This document shows, one piece after another, positions 9,684-23,077 of a stretch of DNA of 64,000 nt. Origin of the DNA: Coniochaeta sp. PMI_546 (taxonomy: Eukaryota > Ascomycota > Sordariomycetes > Coniochaetales > Coniochaetaceae); contig MU271148.1 of NCBI GenBank assembly GCA_021432605.1, forward strand, positions 1,557,362 to 1,621,361, written 5' to 3'. The first letter of the stretch is position 1; each line of letters begins with the position of its first letter. The position numbers and the translations under genes were made by a program. The notes beneath the pieces were generated by a model. It searched no databases, had not been told where the DNA came from, and worked only from the letters and a program-made list of their open reading frames with translations.

Positions 9684-12600
9684 TATCGGAAGATCTGCTA
9701 AGGCAACTTTGAAGCTCCAGGCTTGCCGGAGCGGCATGTGTCAGATTTACAGTCGTGTTTATGGAACGCACAGATAGAGACGCCAGCCTTCTAAATATCA
9801 CCACGGTAGTAAAATTGCTTCCCGCATTCGATATGATGGACACAACCAATAACTCCTGACACTGCCTGCTCTTAGCCAGATGCCGTACCGGCCGGGGGAC
9901 CGAGCCGCGTGTCACGAGAGCTAAGTGTCCCATAGCTTGCCTCTATATGAATCAGGGTTACCGCCCATGGGTTGAAATCAGGGAACCATCCGTCATGGCA
10001 CGGGTCGCCGAGAGCGGGAGGCTCCGGACACTGCACCAAAACGCGGAAGATGTCGCGGACAGAATCGGCCGGCTCCGCTCCGTATGTCTTCCACACCTCC
10101 ATCGCCGAGATCGGGCATCGGTATCTAGGGGCCTGCTCGCTGTATTGGTGCGCCTCGCCCCCCACCGTTCCGAATAAATAACTCGGTTTGAGGTGATGCG
10201 CATATCCAGTCCTATCACGGCTCGAAATACCATAAAATGTCAAGGCTCGTCACGGTGCCATAATCGCGCACGAAGAGCACCCGGGTCCATGATTGGAGAC
10301 CTAATCCCCTCACCGAAACGCGAGTCTGGGTCGTGGATAGATTGAGCATTTCCGTTGAGCGATGGCTTGCCCCCATGGCATTGGTGGTGAAGGTGGGATG
10401 GCGTGGGGGCAGATTAAAGCGTTGGGGGCCCCCTCGACGGTGAGTCCCCCCCTGCTCCGGGAAGGTGAGAGTAATTCCCCGGAAAGCAAGTTATCCTGGT
10501 GCTTGGGTTAAGCCCCTGCCAGATTGGGATTGTGACAGCGGTGACAGTGGGGGTTTGGCCTTGTCCTGTGGGAATAGGGGCTCGTCACCGTGATGTGATG
10601 TCAATCAAACGTGTCTCAAGAGAGTAACAAGGCGAGCGTTTTGGCTGGGAGCAGCTGCCTGGCGGACATCAAAGGGATGCCCCGTGACGATGGCAAAGTG
10701 CGTCGTCAGGCAGCACCGGTGATGCATCTTCGCCCCCTTGCCTGCTTCAGAGCCAGCCAGCCAGCGATGAGCTTGCCTTCTCAGAAGCAAACGGTGACCG
10801 AGAGGCAGCAGTGATCTTGCAGCTGGTTGGCTTCCGGATATGGATATCTGTATATGGGATTGAGCATCTGGATGTAAATGGCCACCCTCCACCCAATCCA
10901 CGAGTCTCTTGAGTGTGGTGACAACTCGGTCGTCGCAGTATCGAGTCACCTTCGAAAAGTCCATGCAGACAGGCCAAGGTACCATATCGACTGATAGAGC
11001 GTCACTGAACGTAGAGATGTATGCGAGTGCAATATAACATGATAACTATTCTCAAGGTACCGATGTCTAAGAATAGTCAGAAAGCGCGAATGTGATCTAG
11101 AAACGCTGGTCAGGGGTGGGAGTTCATTACGGCGAGCTCTCGGAGACAGAGAGCAGAGGTACCTAACCCCCAAACCCCACGACCCTTCTACACGTGTACT
11201 GCAAGCTCGAAAGCCGCAGTGTGGCGTCTGCCACTCCCACGGGCTTGGATCATTGGATGGAAGGATGGGACACCCGCAAGGACTGGGATGTGTTACGGTG
11301 ACAGTGATTGTCAATATTCAACAATATGGGATTCGTGAAGCTGGACCTCACGTTACACGTTACAGCAGTGTACACTCAAATGGAGTAAACCAGACCGCGT
11401 GAGCAAATGGGGCCAGTAAGGCATTCCCAGCCAGTCGCTCCTCCATTGACCTGCTCAAAAAGTAAGGTCGCGTCAAAGCGAGGAACAGCAATGGGTATCT
11501 ATTTCTCGGCTCTGATAGGCAGGTGTCTGAGACAACTGATTGAGATCTCGTAGCGAAGCACGCGGCATGGCGTACATGGGTAGCCACATACGTAACTTCA
11601 AGCAGCTCTCCAGACAACAAATGACTGTCGGAAGCCCAACTCAGAGGCTGTCTCTTTGCCGTTGTATGCACATCACCGTGTGTCTGGGACGTCGCCTGGC
11701 GCGACATGTCAACATGGCATCAGCATCTGCATGGCCCTTTAGTTGCACGCTCGGCCAGGGTCCAGACTTCATCTAGCAAGACCAGATTGACCATCACGTC
11801 AAAACAATCATGATGACGCGCAATTGTGTATGTGCATGTGCACTTGCTTCTTCTGGATTTTTTTCAAGACAAGCAGGGGGGGCGAGACTGCCGAAACGGA
11901 GCGTCAAAAAGTGCACAAATTCCAGCAACGTGGTTGACTGTCCACTTGCTCGGTGTGGCTGGCCGCCCATGTTTCAAACTCCATGCTTTTCTCAGCTCAA
12001 TTGAGGTAATGTTGGACCGCGGGGAAAACGGAAAGTGGTTCTGTGTTCGGACCGCTTGTCTCCACCGGCTCACGTCCCTAGCGAAGCGATAGCCAGAGTC
12101 ACTAGCGGTCCGGGAGCACTCTCCCGTCGAGACCCGTAGTGCGGTGCTATGGCAGCGAAGTGCTTCCGAAATCCGGCCAGCATCGAGTTTTGGGGGCACA
12201 CTCATCACACTACGGAAACCGAGAGCCGACAGGAAGGATGGGAATGCAGCAATCCTGACTCTGTCGTTGCACCGGAGATGAAAGTTTCCCTATTCATTGC
12301 GACAAACGACAGGTAATACTGATTCATGCCTTATTTGCATTTTGGCGGTGACGGCCGAGTTGCAAAGTCTAGATGGACCCAGACCTGATCGGCGGAGGGT
12401 CGATGTTTGGGACGATCGACCTCGGCGACGATGGAGCTGTCCAGATGGAAAAGCGCGTATCCACATTGCGCTAGCGGGTCGGGTAGCCATGCCGCTGCAT
12501 TGGCTTAGTTCAGTTTGCACCGCAACGAAAGGCGGTCAATGGCATTTGTGCAGCATTCAGGGCATTCCTAGAATTCTGGCTGGCATTTAGACCACCGACT

Positions 12601-15540
12601 CGGAGCCTCTGACCAACTGTGTGCGGCCAGCAAAGCATTTTGTCCCGTCGGCCTCGTTGGTGCGTTGTCCCTAGCGTGAGATATTCAGGGCAACGTCGTC
12701 GACATGTCAGAGACAAATGGAGCGGTGAACGTGACGGCTTCTTGCAACTTCGCCTCCCAACAACGCTGTTGCATCCTAAACGTGTTGGCGTGAATCACGG
12801 CGATGATGCCTCATCATACCAGTAAGCCCCGAAAAGTCGGAGAATGACACATTGTCCTCCACCGTTACTCGACACAGAATTACAGTGGGCGACAACCACA
12901 GCCACGGTGGCTGCAGTAAGCAAACAATGGTGGGCAATCAATCATTCCAAAATCAGATCCAGACTCATGACGATGGATTCCAAGTGGACGAAATGCGCAA
13001 GTCACAGTAAGTCTGGGGTTGCAAAAGGCAGAAATGGGAGCACCTTCGTAACCTCGGTGTTCCCCTAGTCTGACTCATACAATTACCCTCTGACCGATTT
13101 TACGCGGTGAACTGACATCCGAAAAAGTCGCGATGATCCTGATTCTATTCGTGGTAGCCGAGGATGCACTGTCGACCCGTTCGGCAGAGCTAGTAGTAGC
13201 GAGTCAAGCAAACTGAAGGAAACGCTTGGCCGATCAGACGAATACGCACACAGATGCCGCGGTCGGCACTGTATCGGTAAGAGGCAGACAGGATCATGGA
13301 GACACACATACGGCAGCCGAGATGACTGATACCGATGCGTCCGGAGGTGTCACAATCACTGGAGGATGAATGATGACGATAGACAGAAGTGAGAAGGTGG
13401 TGTAGCGATCAGAGACGTGTAATTGCTGCTGCTTCCCTGCTTTTGGCTTTTCTCGTGTACCAAGACTACATACCTTACGTGTGCAAGTATCTCAGCTTTT
13501 CCGCGCAAAAGCAAGAGACATGAGACATGAGACACGCAAACAAGGTTGGAACTTTTTGCCACGACTGGTTGGTTTGATGCCACTGCGATCATGAAATATC
13601 GAGGGATGACGATGCCATCTGAAAAATAAGCAAGGCAGGCAAAGGTATAACAGAGTGCGGAAGGTACGTTCCAAGTTGGCACTGAAATGCTGTGGCTTGA
13701 TTGCTTCCGTTTGTGTCGCGCTGCGACTTCCTTTTTTGGACCCAGTTACCGGGCGGTCTGCATGAATATCGGCTACCGCTCGGCAAGCAAACTGAACGGT
13801 CGCCGACCGAGACAAAACGGTACGTACCACGAGCTAAGGGAGGATCACTGCCGTGATTCAGGATGCAACCATCCATGTGGTTGGATACGCTCCAACATCC
13901 AGCTGGCCCTCCTGGCCCAGCGCCCTCTGACAGCTGACTGTGACTCGTGTTGTCAGCAGCTGGGCAGTCGGTTGGCTTGCTACTCTCTTGATACATGCCT
14001 TCACCATTTCTTTGTCGCGCTGTCACGCAACAATACCAAGGCAGGCTGTTTTCTGGACACCATTTGTGCCCGATCATCTGGAATTTAAAACATACTAGAG
14101 CACCTCGGTTGCGAACTTCTATTCCGGAGACGTTCTGGAACTCGTGCAATCAACGCTACCAAGGTTCTCGGTTCTACTTTATCATAGCGCGCATCGAACC
14201 CATGGACGAATGCAACGACAAGGGACGCGGCCGGCAGCCGGTTCAGCCCAGACCGTAGCCCGTTGTTCTCCGGAAGCAACGTCAGCGACACTCTACCCAA
14301 TGACAGCCCCCTAATTCCGAAAGGCGGTCAGGGAACACCGCTTCCAAGTTCTCTTCTCAGCAAAAGAAAAGCGAGAGTCGACTCCTTTGCGCTGCTACTG
14401 GCTGCGGCGTGGGGGCCACTGCGAGCACGGAGAGTCAATGCCACGCTTGTGGTTGGGCGTTTGTGACTCCCTTGTGTCGCGTCCTCCCGTTTGCCTGCTC
14501 TAAATGCTTTTTCTGTGACAGGTTGTGTCTTTGCCGTTTGCTTCTTCCCAATCTCCCCTTTCCTCTTCTGTGACCGTTTGTTCCCATTTGCATTTCTAAT
14601 GTCGTTTGATTGCGCTGTTACGCCTCGGCGTCCCAGTTCCATTCATTCCCAGGACTGGCTAGACTGCGGGCCTTTTAGAGTTAATGGATTTTCCTTTGGA
14701 ACGGAAGATCGTCTTCTGGCTGGGATCGCTGGATTAGGTTGCAGGCACTGTTAATCGCGGAGCTGTTATCCGCCCGTTCCTGTCGATGAATCATCTCATC
14801 CAATGGCACGTTTATTCAGACAGGACAGGCAGCCCTACTACGGTACCTACCCCAGGAAATCCACCCGTCTCCCGTTTTCTCCGTGGCTGTGGGAATGTGG
14901 ATGTGACTCCCATGTCGCTCTCCCACACTTCCCGCCTCCCCACACCACCTCCTTTTCACCCCCAAAATCAAATCCCGGACATCCCTTGACAGGGCCACGT
15001 TTGTTTGCGTTTTGGTCCCATCCCACGGGATCATGTCCGACGCGGATGCCTGCCCAGACTCAACAGCCCGCGGCCTTACACACTTTCCCATTTTATATAT
15101 TTCCTCGTGCCGCAACGCCGCCCCCCATGCGGCTGGCCTTGTCGCTTCCTCTCCCCCTTTGTTCTGTTCGCTTTCCAAATATACCTTAATCCTCGCCTCC
15201 AGTCTGACTGTTGGCGTTGCCGTCTGCTGGTACTACCCAGACTTATATTAATACTTGATCGTGCCTCTCACACGGGAAACCTGACGTCCTCCCGCCACCT
15301 CACCCGTATTCTCGGCACAGCCCAGTTGCGTATAAGACTCTGACATCCAGCACCCCAGACTTGCCAGACCCTCTCCGCCACGACCAAAATCTCCAAGATC
15401 AGATCGACCAAACGCGTTGGTGCCGTCTCTAGTTCTGTTAGAGAGCAAACAGCACTTATACCACGGTCCCGCCCACCTCTGAGAGTCAAACCACTCTCGT
15501 ACTGGCGTATCACAGACCTGTCCTGCCATATCTTGCAGCC
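9684..15540. other. Gene desert, 5.9 kb, upstream of the orphan at 15.5 kb
   Basis: No gene that I can support. A minus-strand stretch at 9872-10243 is open in two frames and has somewhat protein-like content, but I cannot choose a frame. From about 14,480 the plus strand becomes pyrimidine-rich (TTTGCC, CTCCCC and CTTTCC runs), typical of a fungal promoter or 5' leader. It stays so until the ATG at 15541, which suggests a long leader for the downstream gene. Confidence 0.5.
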
Positions 15541-16041
15541 ATGTACGGCTCACCCTACGGTTCCTACAGCGGCATGTCCGCTCCCATGGACATCACGCCA
15601 GGTCACAACTACTCTCGCCCACAAGACGCAAGTTGCGCCTTCCCCTCCTGGCCGCGGCGCTCATCGCTCTCGGAGTCGGACAGCCACTGCGAACGCGCGA
15701 CCTCCTACCTGAGCGACGAGGACCTCTTCCCCTCAGACTTCGAGGCAGACTACCACTCCGACGCTCGCAGCGTCTCCTCGGCCAACAGCAGCAGCAGCAG
15801 CACGCCATACCAAGAACACCAGCCCTACCAACCCGAAGCCATCAGCGAGGCCGACGTGCTCGAGATGCAGCGCGAGCGGGCCGCCTACCAGCGTGAGGTG
15901 ATGCGCTTCTTGGCTCTCGAGAAGGAGAGGCGGCGGAACGCTGCGCGGAAAAGCAAACCGCGCTCGGGTTCCTCGTCGTCCAAGAAGGGGTCGCCGAAGG
16001 CTAAGCTCGCTGCCATGACGCCTATCGCCGAGGCGGAGTAG
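15541..16041 (+). CDS. Small Ser-rich conserved-type hypothetical protein with basic C-terminus
   Basis: A single-exon protein of 166 residues. I do not recognise a domain. The N-terminus is Gly/Ser/Tyr-rich (MYGSPYGSYSGMSAPMD). A block follows that reads RRSSLSESDSHCERATSYLSDEDLFPSD, with several acidic-Ser sites that could be CK2 or proline-directed targets. Then comes a poly-Ser run (AGC repeats near 15,788). Residues about 101-140 form a predicted helix rich in Glu, Arg and Lys (ISEADVLEMQRERAAYQREV). The tail is basic and Ser/Lys-rich and could act as a nuclear localisation or nucleic-acid-binding segment. Codon use and the absence of frame breaks support a real gene. Its isolation, with 5.9 kb upstream and 7.0 kb downstream, is unusual and suggests complex regulation. 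Function unknown. Confidence 0.8.
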   Translation: MYGSPYGSYSGMSAPMDITPGHNYSRPQDASCAFPSWPRRSSLSESDSHCERATSYLSDEDLFPSDFEADYHSDARSVSSANSSSSSTPYQEHQPYQPEAISEADVLEMQRERAAYQREVMRFLALEKERRRNAARKSKPRSGSSSSKKGSPKAKLAAMTPIAEAE

Positions 16042-16223
16042 GCTATTCCGGTGCATGGTGTCTACGATATACGACTTTGATGAGTAAGTTTGTCGATGAG
16101 TCACTTCACTCTCGGACAGCGGTGACTAACTCCTGTCACAGCAACTTTATCTTATACCCCATCATAATGATGCCTTGCTGCCACCGAAAGGCCCGCTTGG
16201 CCTACCTAATCACTTACATGCAT

Positions 16224-16293
16224 GAGCGTCTTCTGGAAGACGCTCCTATATTCTACCTCTTTTAGAGGTTGCGCGGATCGCATCTGATCCGCG
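16224..16293. repeat. Three consecutive inverted repeats (hairpins)
   Basis: A 10-bp perfect stem GAGCGTCTTC/GAAGACGCTC with a 2-nt spacer lies at 16224-16245. A 6-bp stem ACCTCT/AGAGGT with a 3-nt loop lies at 16255-16269. An 8-bp stem CGCGGATC/GATCCGCG with a 6-nt loop lies at 16272-16293. All fall about 180-250 bp after the stop of the 15.5 kb gene, probably in its 3' UTR or just beyond. Confidence 0.7.
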
Positions 16294-19200
16294 ATAAACG
16301 AGGCACATCATTCTCGTGCCGCTCTGTGTCCTCGGGCGCACAAAACGCCGGAAACAAATTCAACTTGGCTTCCGGACTCATCACCCTCCTTCCCAAAGCC
16401 AGGTGTGAGCGCCGCATGTCTCACCTTGGGCTGAGCTTATAGGAGAGTCTGAACGGAACAGGCGCAGGTGGTGCTTGGTTTTGGATTTACCACTATCATG
16501 TTGTGGTACGCAAAGGAAAGGGATGTGTCATACACGAGGGCAGCTCACTGGAGCAGGTCCAACCGGATGGGGATGGTTGGTTCGCATCGACGCACCTGCA
16601 TCTTTTCACATTTTGCATTTGGGCTGCAGGAAGGCGAGAGTTTGTGATACTCATACAAAACTCGCTGAGTAGGGGTATGGCTTGGACAAGTCATGTGCGT
16701 ACCCACCTGTTGTGGTACAGCTCCCTGCGGGTTTACAGCAGCGATACATGTGCATTTGGGGAACTTTTTTTCTCGGGTTACAAAAAAAGCGAGTGCGACA
16801 CGAGATGGGAAGCATGGAGCACATGGGGGATTTCCGACACCGGATACATGTGCATTTGTCTTCTGCCCTGTTTTTTCTTCTTTGGTCTTTTGGTTTGTTC
16901 TTTTCTTGAATCTGGATTTTGGAGCGAAATGCATTTCAGCGCGCATCGACGATACCCCCCCGAACCGAAACTCAGCATGATACCCCCTCCGGCATGGAAC
17001 AGCATCTTTACAATGGACAAGTTCACACTTGATTAGTTCTAGCACAGCTTAGCATAATAACGCACGCACGCATTCACACACACATCACACTTTGGACAAA
17101 ACTTTGAATCACGAGCGCGGCGCGAGTGATATGACACTTGACAGGTCTAGATCTTCCTACTCTGGCGGTGCGAAATGTGATCGACAAAAGGGGTCCAAAA
17201 TCCTTCCGGCCTTGTCCTTTCTCCAAATGTGACGGCCGTAAAGCATGATCTAGCTGGCCGAGATGGTGGGCAGAAACCACAAAAACGACGGGCTATTGGG
17301 GACTTTAAGAGGTCTCATGTGCGGTGATGGGGTGTGTGATCCGAGATGCTAGCGCGTGATGAGAAGCGAGTTCCAGGCCGTTAACGTTTTGGGGGTTGAT
17401 CGATAATGCGGGAAGACCGGGGTCGTAGCTTTCCCTTTCCGCTCCGTCGCGGGCGAGCTTGACCTAATCGGATTGAACTAGGATGGGCAGGGGGATAATT
17501 ATAGCTTTTTTGGCATTGTTGCGGTTGTCTCTTTCATGATAACTGCCCAACGAGGCATGTTCCTTTGTCTACGGGGTCGAGGGTACGGGAAGGGCAATAC
17601 AGCGAGGAGGCAAGCGTGGAGCGTAGCTGAAAGAGATAAATTGGTGGTGAAGGAGGATTGCTAAGTTCAGGGTTTCAAGAGTGAGTACAAGGAAATGCCG
17701 TTCAGGGCATCATACCAACAATCCTCACTTGACCCCTCTGACCATTTACAAACAAACGTTACAACCGACACGAGAGAGGCGGGACAAGATAACGTGATTG
17801 AATGAGACGCCAAAGGAAGGGATCGTCGAGGCGCCAATGAAGGCACGGAGGTGCCATATGAAGCTCTCATTCGTGGAGGTGAACTCAATGCCGGTCCGGC
17901 CGAGACCAGGTTAGAGCCAGTCTATTGCTTGTCACTATCTATGATATATTGACGTAGAGTGAGCAGTCATAAGTGGTGTAGTATCCTGTTCTACGGCGTA
18001 TCCTGAAGCCGGAAACGCTGATGTCGAGTGCATCGAGGCCATGGATCCCACAAGGCCAGCTTGTTGTTGGTGGCATGAACTTGTCATCCGGTTTGTTGGC
18101 ACTCCGATACGTGCTTAGACTTGTCCTTGGGCCAATACCAAGCACCTTCGCCTGGATTAGAGCAGTTGGTCATCTTGTTAACATCAGCGTCCGACTTTCA
18201 GCATTTCCTTTTCTGTACATGTTGGCCTCATTGTTGTCCTGGATCCGACGAGGCATGACGATGCAGATTGCTTGGCTGCCAGGTATGCTTGTCAGGTTGC
18301 CGGGGATGCTGCGAGCTGGTCCGTTCGATATGCAAGATGCAAGTACAAGTATAGATTCGTTGCTAACGTGAAATGAGATGTGACATGACGATAACAGGAG
18401 ATAAGTCAAGACAGAAGATCCCGGTATGTGGACTGCAGGGCCTCACAGCTCTGCTCTCGGTCCCGGAGCGGGGTGCGACCTCGGAAGTGCTGCCATGGCG
18501 AGTGCGCTTCAACCAAAGTGGGAAGTTGGGAACTGTGATGGTGTAACCGACAGGTAGTATAGTGTATTATGTATACCGTCTTTTCAAGGATTCACGGTTG
18601 AGAAAGTCTGGACCGGCTTCCGCTCCCCGGTTCGCAGGACACTGTAACATTGTCGATCAATGCATTTCTCCGCGCAAATCTAACTCATCTCGCTCAAATG
18701 CGAGGGTTTGTGGTTACCGCACAGCTGCCGCAGTAGGTTTGCTGTGGACCTGTCCCTAGTGGGATCAGTAGTGTGGCTAGAGGAGTCCATGGTTCAGAGA
18801 TATCGATATCTTCGAGTGCCAAGGTGGACAGATACATAAGCACACCGCAAAACATCTCCGTTGAAGCCGGGAAGGAACAAACATGGGGCGAGATCTCGTC
18901 CGGCCTTTTCGTGCATTAGCGGTCAAGTGGAGACTTCTACACTAAGGTAGCTTCGTCTCGCACGGACTCGCTCGCACATCAATCTAAGATCTCCATCTTC
19001 CACAGTACACCAGAGCTTTGACATCAAACCTTCAGCAACTTATCCGAGCTAACGAGTGGCTGGAGAATACGTCCGTAAGATTGTGATTGTAAAAGAGCAA
19101 CATATCAAAAAAGCCGTCGAAGGATTCAGACCCAGGAGATATCAAGTGGAAACATTGACCGCTAACTTGGATATCCGTGACGGGAGCGGAGAGGCGCTGG

Positions 19201-19687
19201 TGCAACAAGCCTCAGAAGATTCTGAGGTGTTGAAGAGACAAAAGCATCATCCATGTCGAGACTCCACCACGATTCTTGTTTCGACCGCACGCCGGCTTTG
19301 GCTTCGTCAGGCTCCGATTCCCTCACCAATGCGCCCCCGCGTCTGCACTTTGATCTCGTCAATGCCCAATCTGTCAAGCTGCATCTGGTGAGGGAGCTCG
19401 TCATAAATCGGACACGTCGAGTCCTGAAATTGGCGAGAACTGTTGGTCGGTCGGGGTGGGACAGCATAGTTTCGAGCTGTAAGGTACGAAATTGATAGAT
19501 TGTGGTGACCTCTCCCCCGAGCGAGGACTGGCCGCTTCTTTATGAGTGATAAGGGGAAGATCGGGAGTAATGAGAAGTGCTGGCGACAGGTCTAAGCACG
19601 CGGCTGCCCGGGGTGCGTCTGCGGTTGTGAGATGGTGGCCTTGCAAGGAAGGATGGCCGCGGGGTAACGAGGCCAAAGCAGCAGTGC

Positions 19688-19710
19688 ATAAGGTACCTTA
19701 GGTAGGTACG
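19688..19710. repeat. Nested GGTACC / CCTTAGG palindromic word
   Basis: TAAGGTACCTTAGGTAGGTA followed by CG, an overlapping palindrome of the same type as at 4615-4632. Dispersed in spacers; function unknown. Confidence 0.5.
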
Positions 19711-20690
19711 TAGCAATGAGTTTGGCTCAGTGAAGTCACGTCCGCGGTGTCGTGTTTGCTAGCGAAATAGCTTCCCAAACATGGTGACGACGTGGCTTGC
19801 CTACTCAGCCTGTGGAAACTTTGGCATTGTTGTTCTTAACCAAATGTCATTGAAAGGAGACAGGGAGATAGTTCAATGAATGTTGATCACAGAAAATGAC
19901 TTGCTGCAGACAATACCGGCCAGTGTAGTGTTAGGCGCCGAGAAGCGAATCAGAGTTAGATACTGCAAGGCGGTTTGTCCTATGGTGCGATCGCCGTCGA
20001 CCGCTGGACCCTTGCTTCGAAATGTGATTGTAACTCGGTGCGCATGGACTCTTCAAAGCTCATCCATACAGTGGATTGCAGGGCAGCCATTGGGGCGCAC
20101 TGGACGGACGCGTAACATTTATGGTTTGCAGAATGAGAGTGACATGAGCAAAGAGTTTGTAAGAGCCAGTCAACTGTTCTCACATGACCTCTGTCTCACC
20201 GATTCCACAGTGAAAGGACGCCAATGATGTTATCGTTGGAGTTGAGACGTGGGTTTGACATAACCTTGCCTGCGATCGCGAAGAAAAAGAACAGGTCGGC
20301 AAATGCCTGGTCGTCTGTTCGTACCAGCGCATCTGGAAATCTGAATGGTGCTTTGCCGTTCGCTTGAGCTTTAAGTTCGTACATGACGGATGATTCACAT
20401 ACATACACCCGTACTATATCGCTGCACCACGGCTGTGTCCGTGGTCTGTTGGCTCAAAGCAGCAGGGGAGTAAGTATCCGGTACCTGTTGCATTCCCACA
20501 CCTTAAGGGTATCGTGATGCTTCACTTGGAGATGAGAATAAGTTAGAGCTAAAGCGCGAACTTTGCTGTGTTTCACGTTTCAGATTCCCTTCAACGCAAC
20601 ACCACACCATTTGACAGCGTCTAAATACTGCAACCCGTCCATCTGTTGCCGTACTTTGACCTTTGATTCCTCACCCCGTCTCCTGCCGTG

Positions 20691-20733
20691 GAGCTTCGTG
20701 GAGCTTCGTGGTGATACCGCTGTTATCGGTATC
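20691..20733. repeat. Direct repeat plus hairpin
   Basis: Two tandem copies of GAGCTTCGTG lie at 20691-20710. They are followed by a 7-bp stem GATACCG/CGGTATC with a 7-nt loop at 20713-20733. The context is noncoding and the role is unknown. Confidence 0.5.
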
Positions 20734-23077
20734 GCGCAGTTGCACAGCGCCCGGCCTTGTACTCCGACTTCACCCGTCGCAATCCGCGCTTCAACAATCA
20801 ATCTATGGGTATTGTGTACTCGAGCGTTGACCCTGCGCGGAAAGCCAGGTTAATAACGCGCATCTTACTCACTTTTTCCCGTGCACTTAGAGGGCCAGTC
20901 GACGGGGGCTGGGCGCTTCGTAGTCAGATTGTGCCATCTGATTGGTCTTTTATTGTGATCGTGGTTGTAGATTGCATGGTTTGCGCCTGACGCGAGAGCC
21001 AATAATCAGCCTCAGCAGCGTCTCTCAGCGGTTATTCGACAGTTGTCCCTGGTTCACCCCGCCTTCTGACTTCCCACCCTCAGATCCACTTCCCACCTCA
21101 CACCGTCGTCCGGATGGTCCTTGGTCGTCCTCTCGCCGGCCCAACCACGCTGTTCTGCCGCCTTGCATTGCGTTGGCGATGAGACCTGCTAACGGGCCCT
21201 GGACGGGGCTCAGCAGAAATCGATGCGATAATTTGTTGGGCGGTGGCCAGCTTTCAGGACCCCGAATCGCCTCCCAAGGGCTCGCCTCATCGCATCGCAT
21301 GATCGATACCAACGATACCATACCAACTGAAAGATCACTGGGTCACCCAGAGCATGTAAGGTACAGCCACTGGGGCATGTCATACAGGAGTTACCTGTGG
21401 ATGCAAGCTCTTCATGGAGCAACCATACAGCATGCAATTGCGGGACAGTGGAATCTGTCGTGTCGCCTCCAATACCTGGCTAGTATCTGCTACCTGCTGC
21501 TTTCAGGGCATCGCCTTTAGGCTTTCCGCTCTCTGCTCCGGCCGCAAGAAACAGCGGTCTGACGCTACCGGGGCATTTGATCGATAACGACCGATATTCC
21601 TGGATTATCGGAGCAAGGAAGCCAATGTCTCATTCTTTTTCGTCAGCAGGGGCAGAGTTACACACAACTTGCGAAGGCTCAGCTTGGCCGCATAGATTCT
21701 AGTCCTTCTCAAGCATAGCTATTGTCTCTTCGTTCGAGAGCAGGTGGTGAACAGCTATTCACTAGCAAACTCGAACAACAAGCATCGACACGCGAGCGAG
21801 GCACCGGGGAATTCTTTAGCAGGCTAATTATGGCAGAATATTGAATGTACCATGTACGGCCTGCCAACCAGGGCCCTTGAAGCCATGCTCCTGTACCGAG
21901 CTACTGCACATCCCATCTTCTTGTCACCCTGTCGCCTCGTCTTCCATGCAACCTCTTCCCACCCACGTCCACATCACTCTCCGCTGCATGCACGAAAGTA
22001 CCCCTCCGTACTGGATATGCTGCATGTGGACATGTTCGTGTCTTCGGTCCACAGGTCACCCCGAGACCCTTGCCAGTCGCTAGGTCCCGTTGATGTCCAT
22101 CACTGGCCATGCACCCTTGGCATGGCCAGGGAGACAAGTGCTCGTTCGCATCTGCTTCTGCTTGGAGTTGCTAGGAAGATCTCTAATTTTATATGTCTTC
22201 CAGGCCTGCCCAGTGACAAGCCCGAGCTCTTCACTTAGGCGCCGGGCCCACAAACTCGACATATTTGCCCGCACTTCCGCCCAGAGCAATATCTCTCTAC
22301 CTGCGCCCTCCTCTCCTGGTCCTCGCTTCGTCCGTCTTCCCTCTTGCGGCCTGCACCTTCTCTCGTCTTCTCCTGCGTCTAGAGCTTACGAGAGTCAAGC
22401 TGCTGCGCATGAACTCTGCCTGCAAACAAGCGCCGGGCCACACCCTTATACTTGCGCCGCCCCTGAGGCGGGTAGGGTAACTTGACGTGACGATCATCGT
22501 TGCCGCCCCCATACAGCTCCAATCCCGCGCCTACTGTCATTGCCCCCGAGCAATTACTGGTACGACGTAAAGATCTTCCTCCTTTAGTCTTTGGTCCTTC
22601 GCTCAGTCGAATATTCTTTCCGCTTGCCATACTCCATCAAAGTGTCAACAATCTTCGATATCTCGGGATACAGGCCGGGTTGTCGACAGCTCATACGACC
22701 CAGATACAACAGGATCGCGGGACGCGGTAGTGGAACATCCTCCCGCTTGGCCTGAGCATCGAAACTCGGAAAATTGTGTTGTTGAAGACGGTTGACATCG
22801 GAACTGGGCCTTCGCATGTGATGAACCGGGAGTGAGTTCTGCGCAGCTGCTCAATTTGGTTCGTCGTGTGAGACGTTCAACGGAGGCACAGATACCACGT
22901 CTCTGCCACACGGTACGTCAGTCCAGCCTATTCTGTCTGGAGACCGGAATGTGCTACGGCTGGTCGTGAACCTGATGCCGATATTTACCGGTACTAGCTC
23001 TAGTCGGACCTTTTCGACTGACATATAAATCGCAAGAATATCGCGACAAGCAGGAGAGAACCTCATTATTGCCGACC

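Larger units (their letters stand above)
16042..23077. other. Gene desert, 7.0 kb
   Basis: No supported gene on either strand. ATG-started frames such as 18021-18371 and 19056-19391 look like chance. The region holds three consecutive hairpins at 16224-16293 and CA-rich runs near 17,062-17,090. It also holds a 10-bp tandem repeat with a hairpin at 20691-20733 and a GGTACC-type word at 19688-19710. Pyrimidine-rich sequence from about 22,260 probably marks the promoter or leader of the WD40 gene. Confidence 0.5.

Noticed and set aside
18021-18371. 116-codon hydrophobic plus-strand frame
   Set aside because: It has an ATG and hydrophobic stretches, but no family match and no leader-like context. 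Both strands are open here.
5914-23077. Search for transposons or RIP-mutated repeats in the gene-poor part
   Set aside because: No transposase, reverse transcriptase or integrase-like frames, no long terminal or inverted repeats, and no strong AT-rich shift were seen by eye. A proper repeat search could still find degenerate copies.
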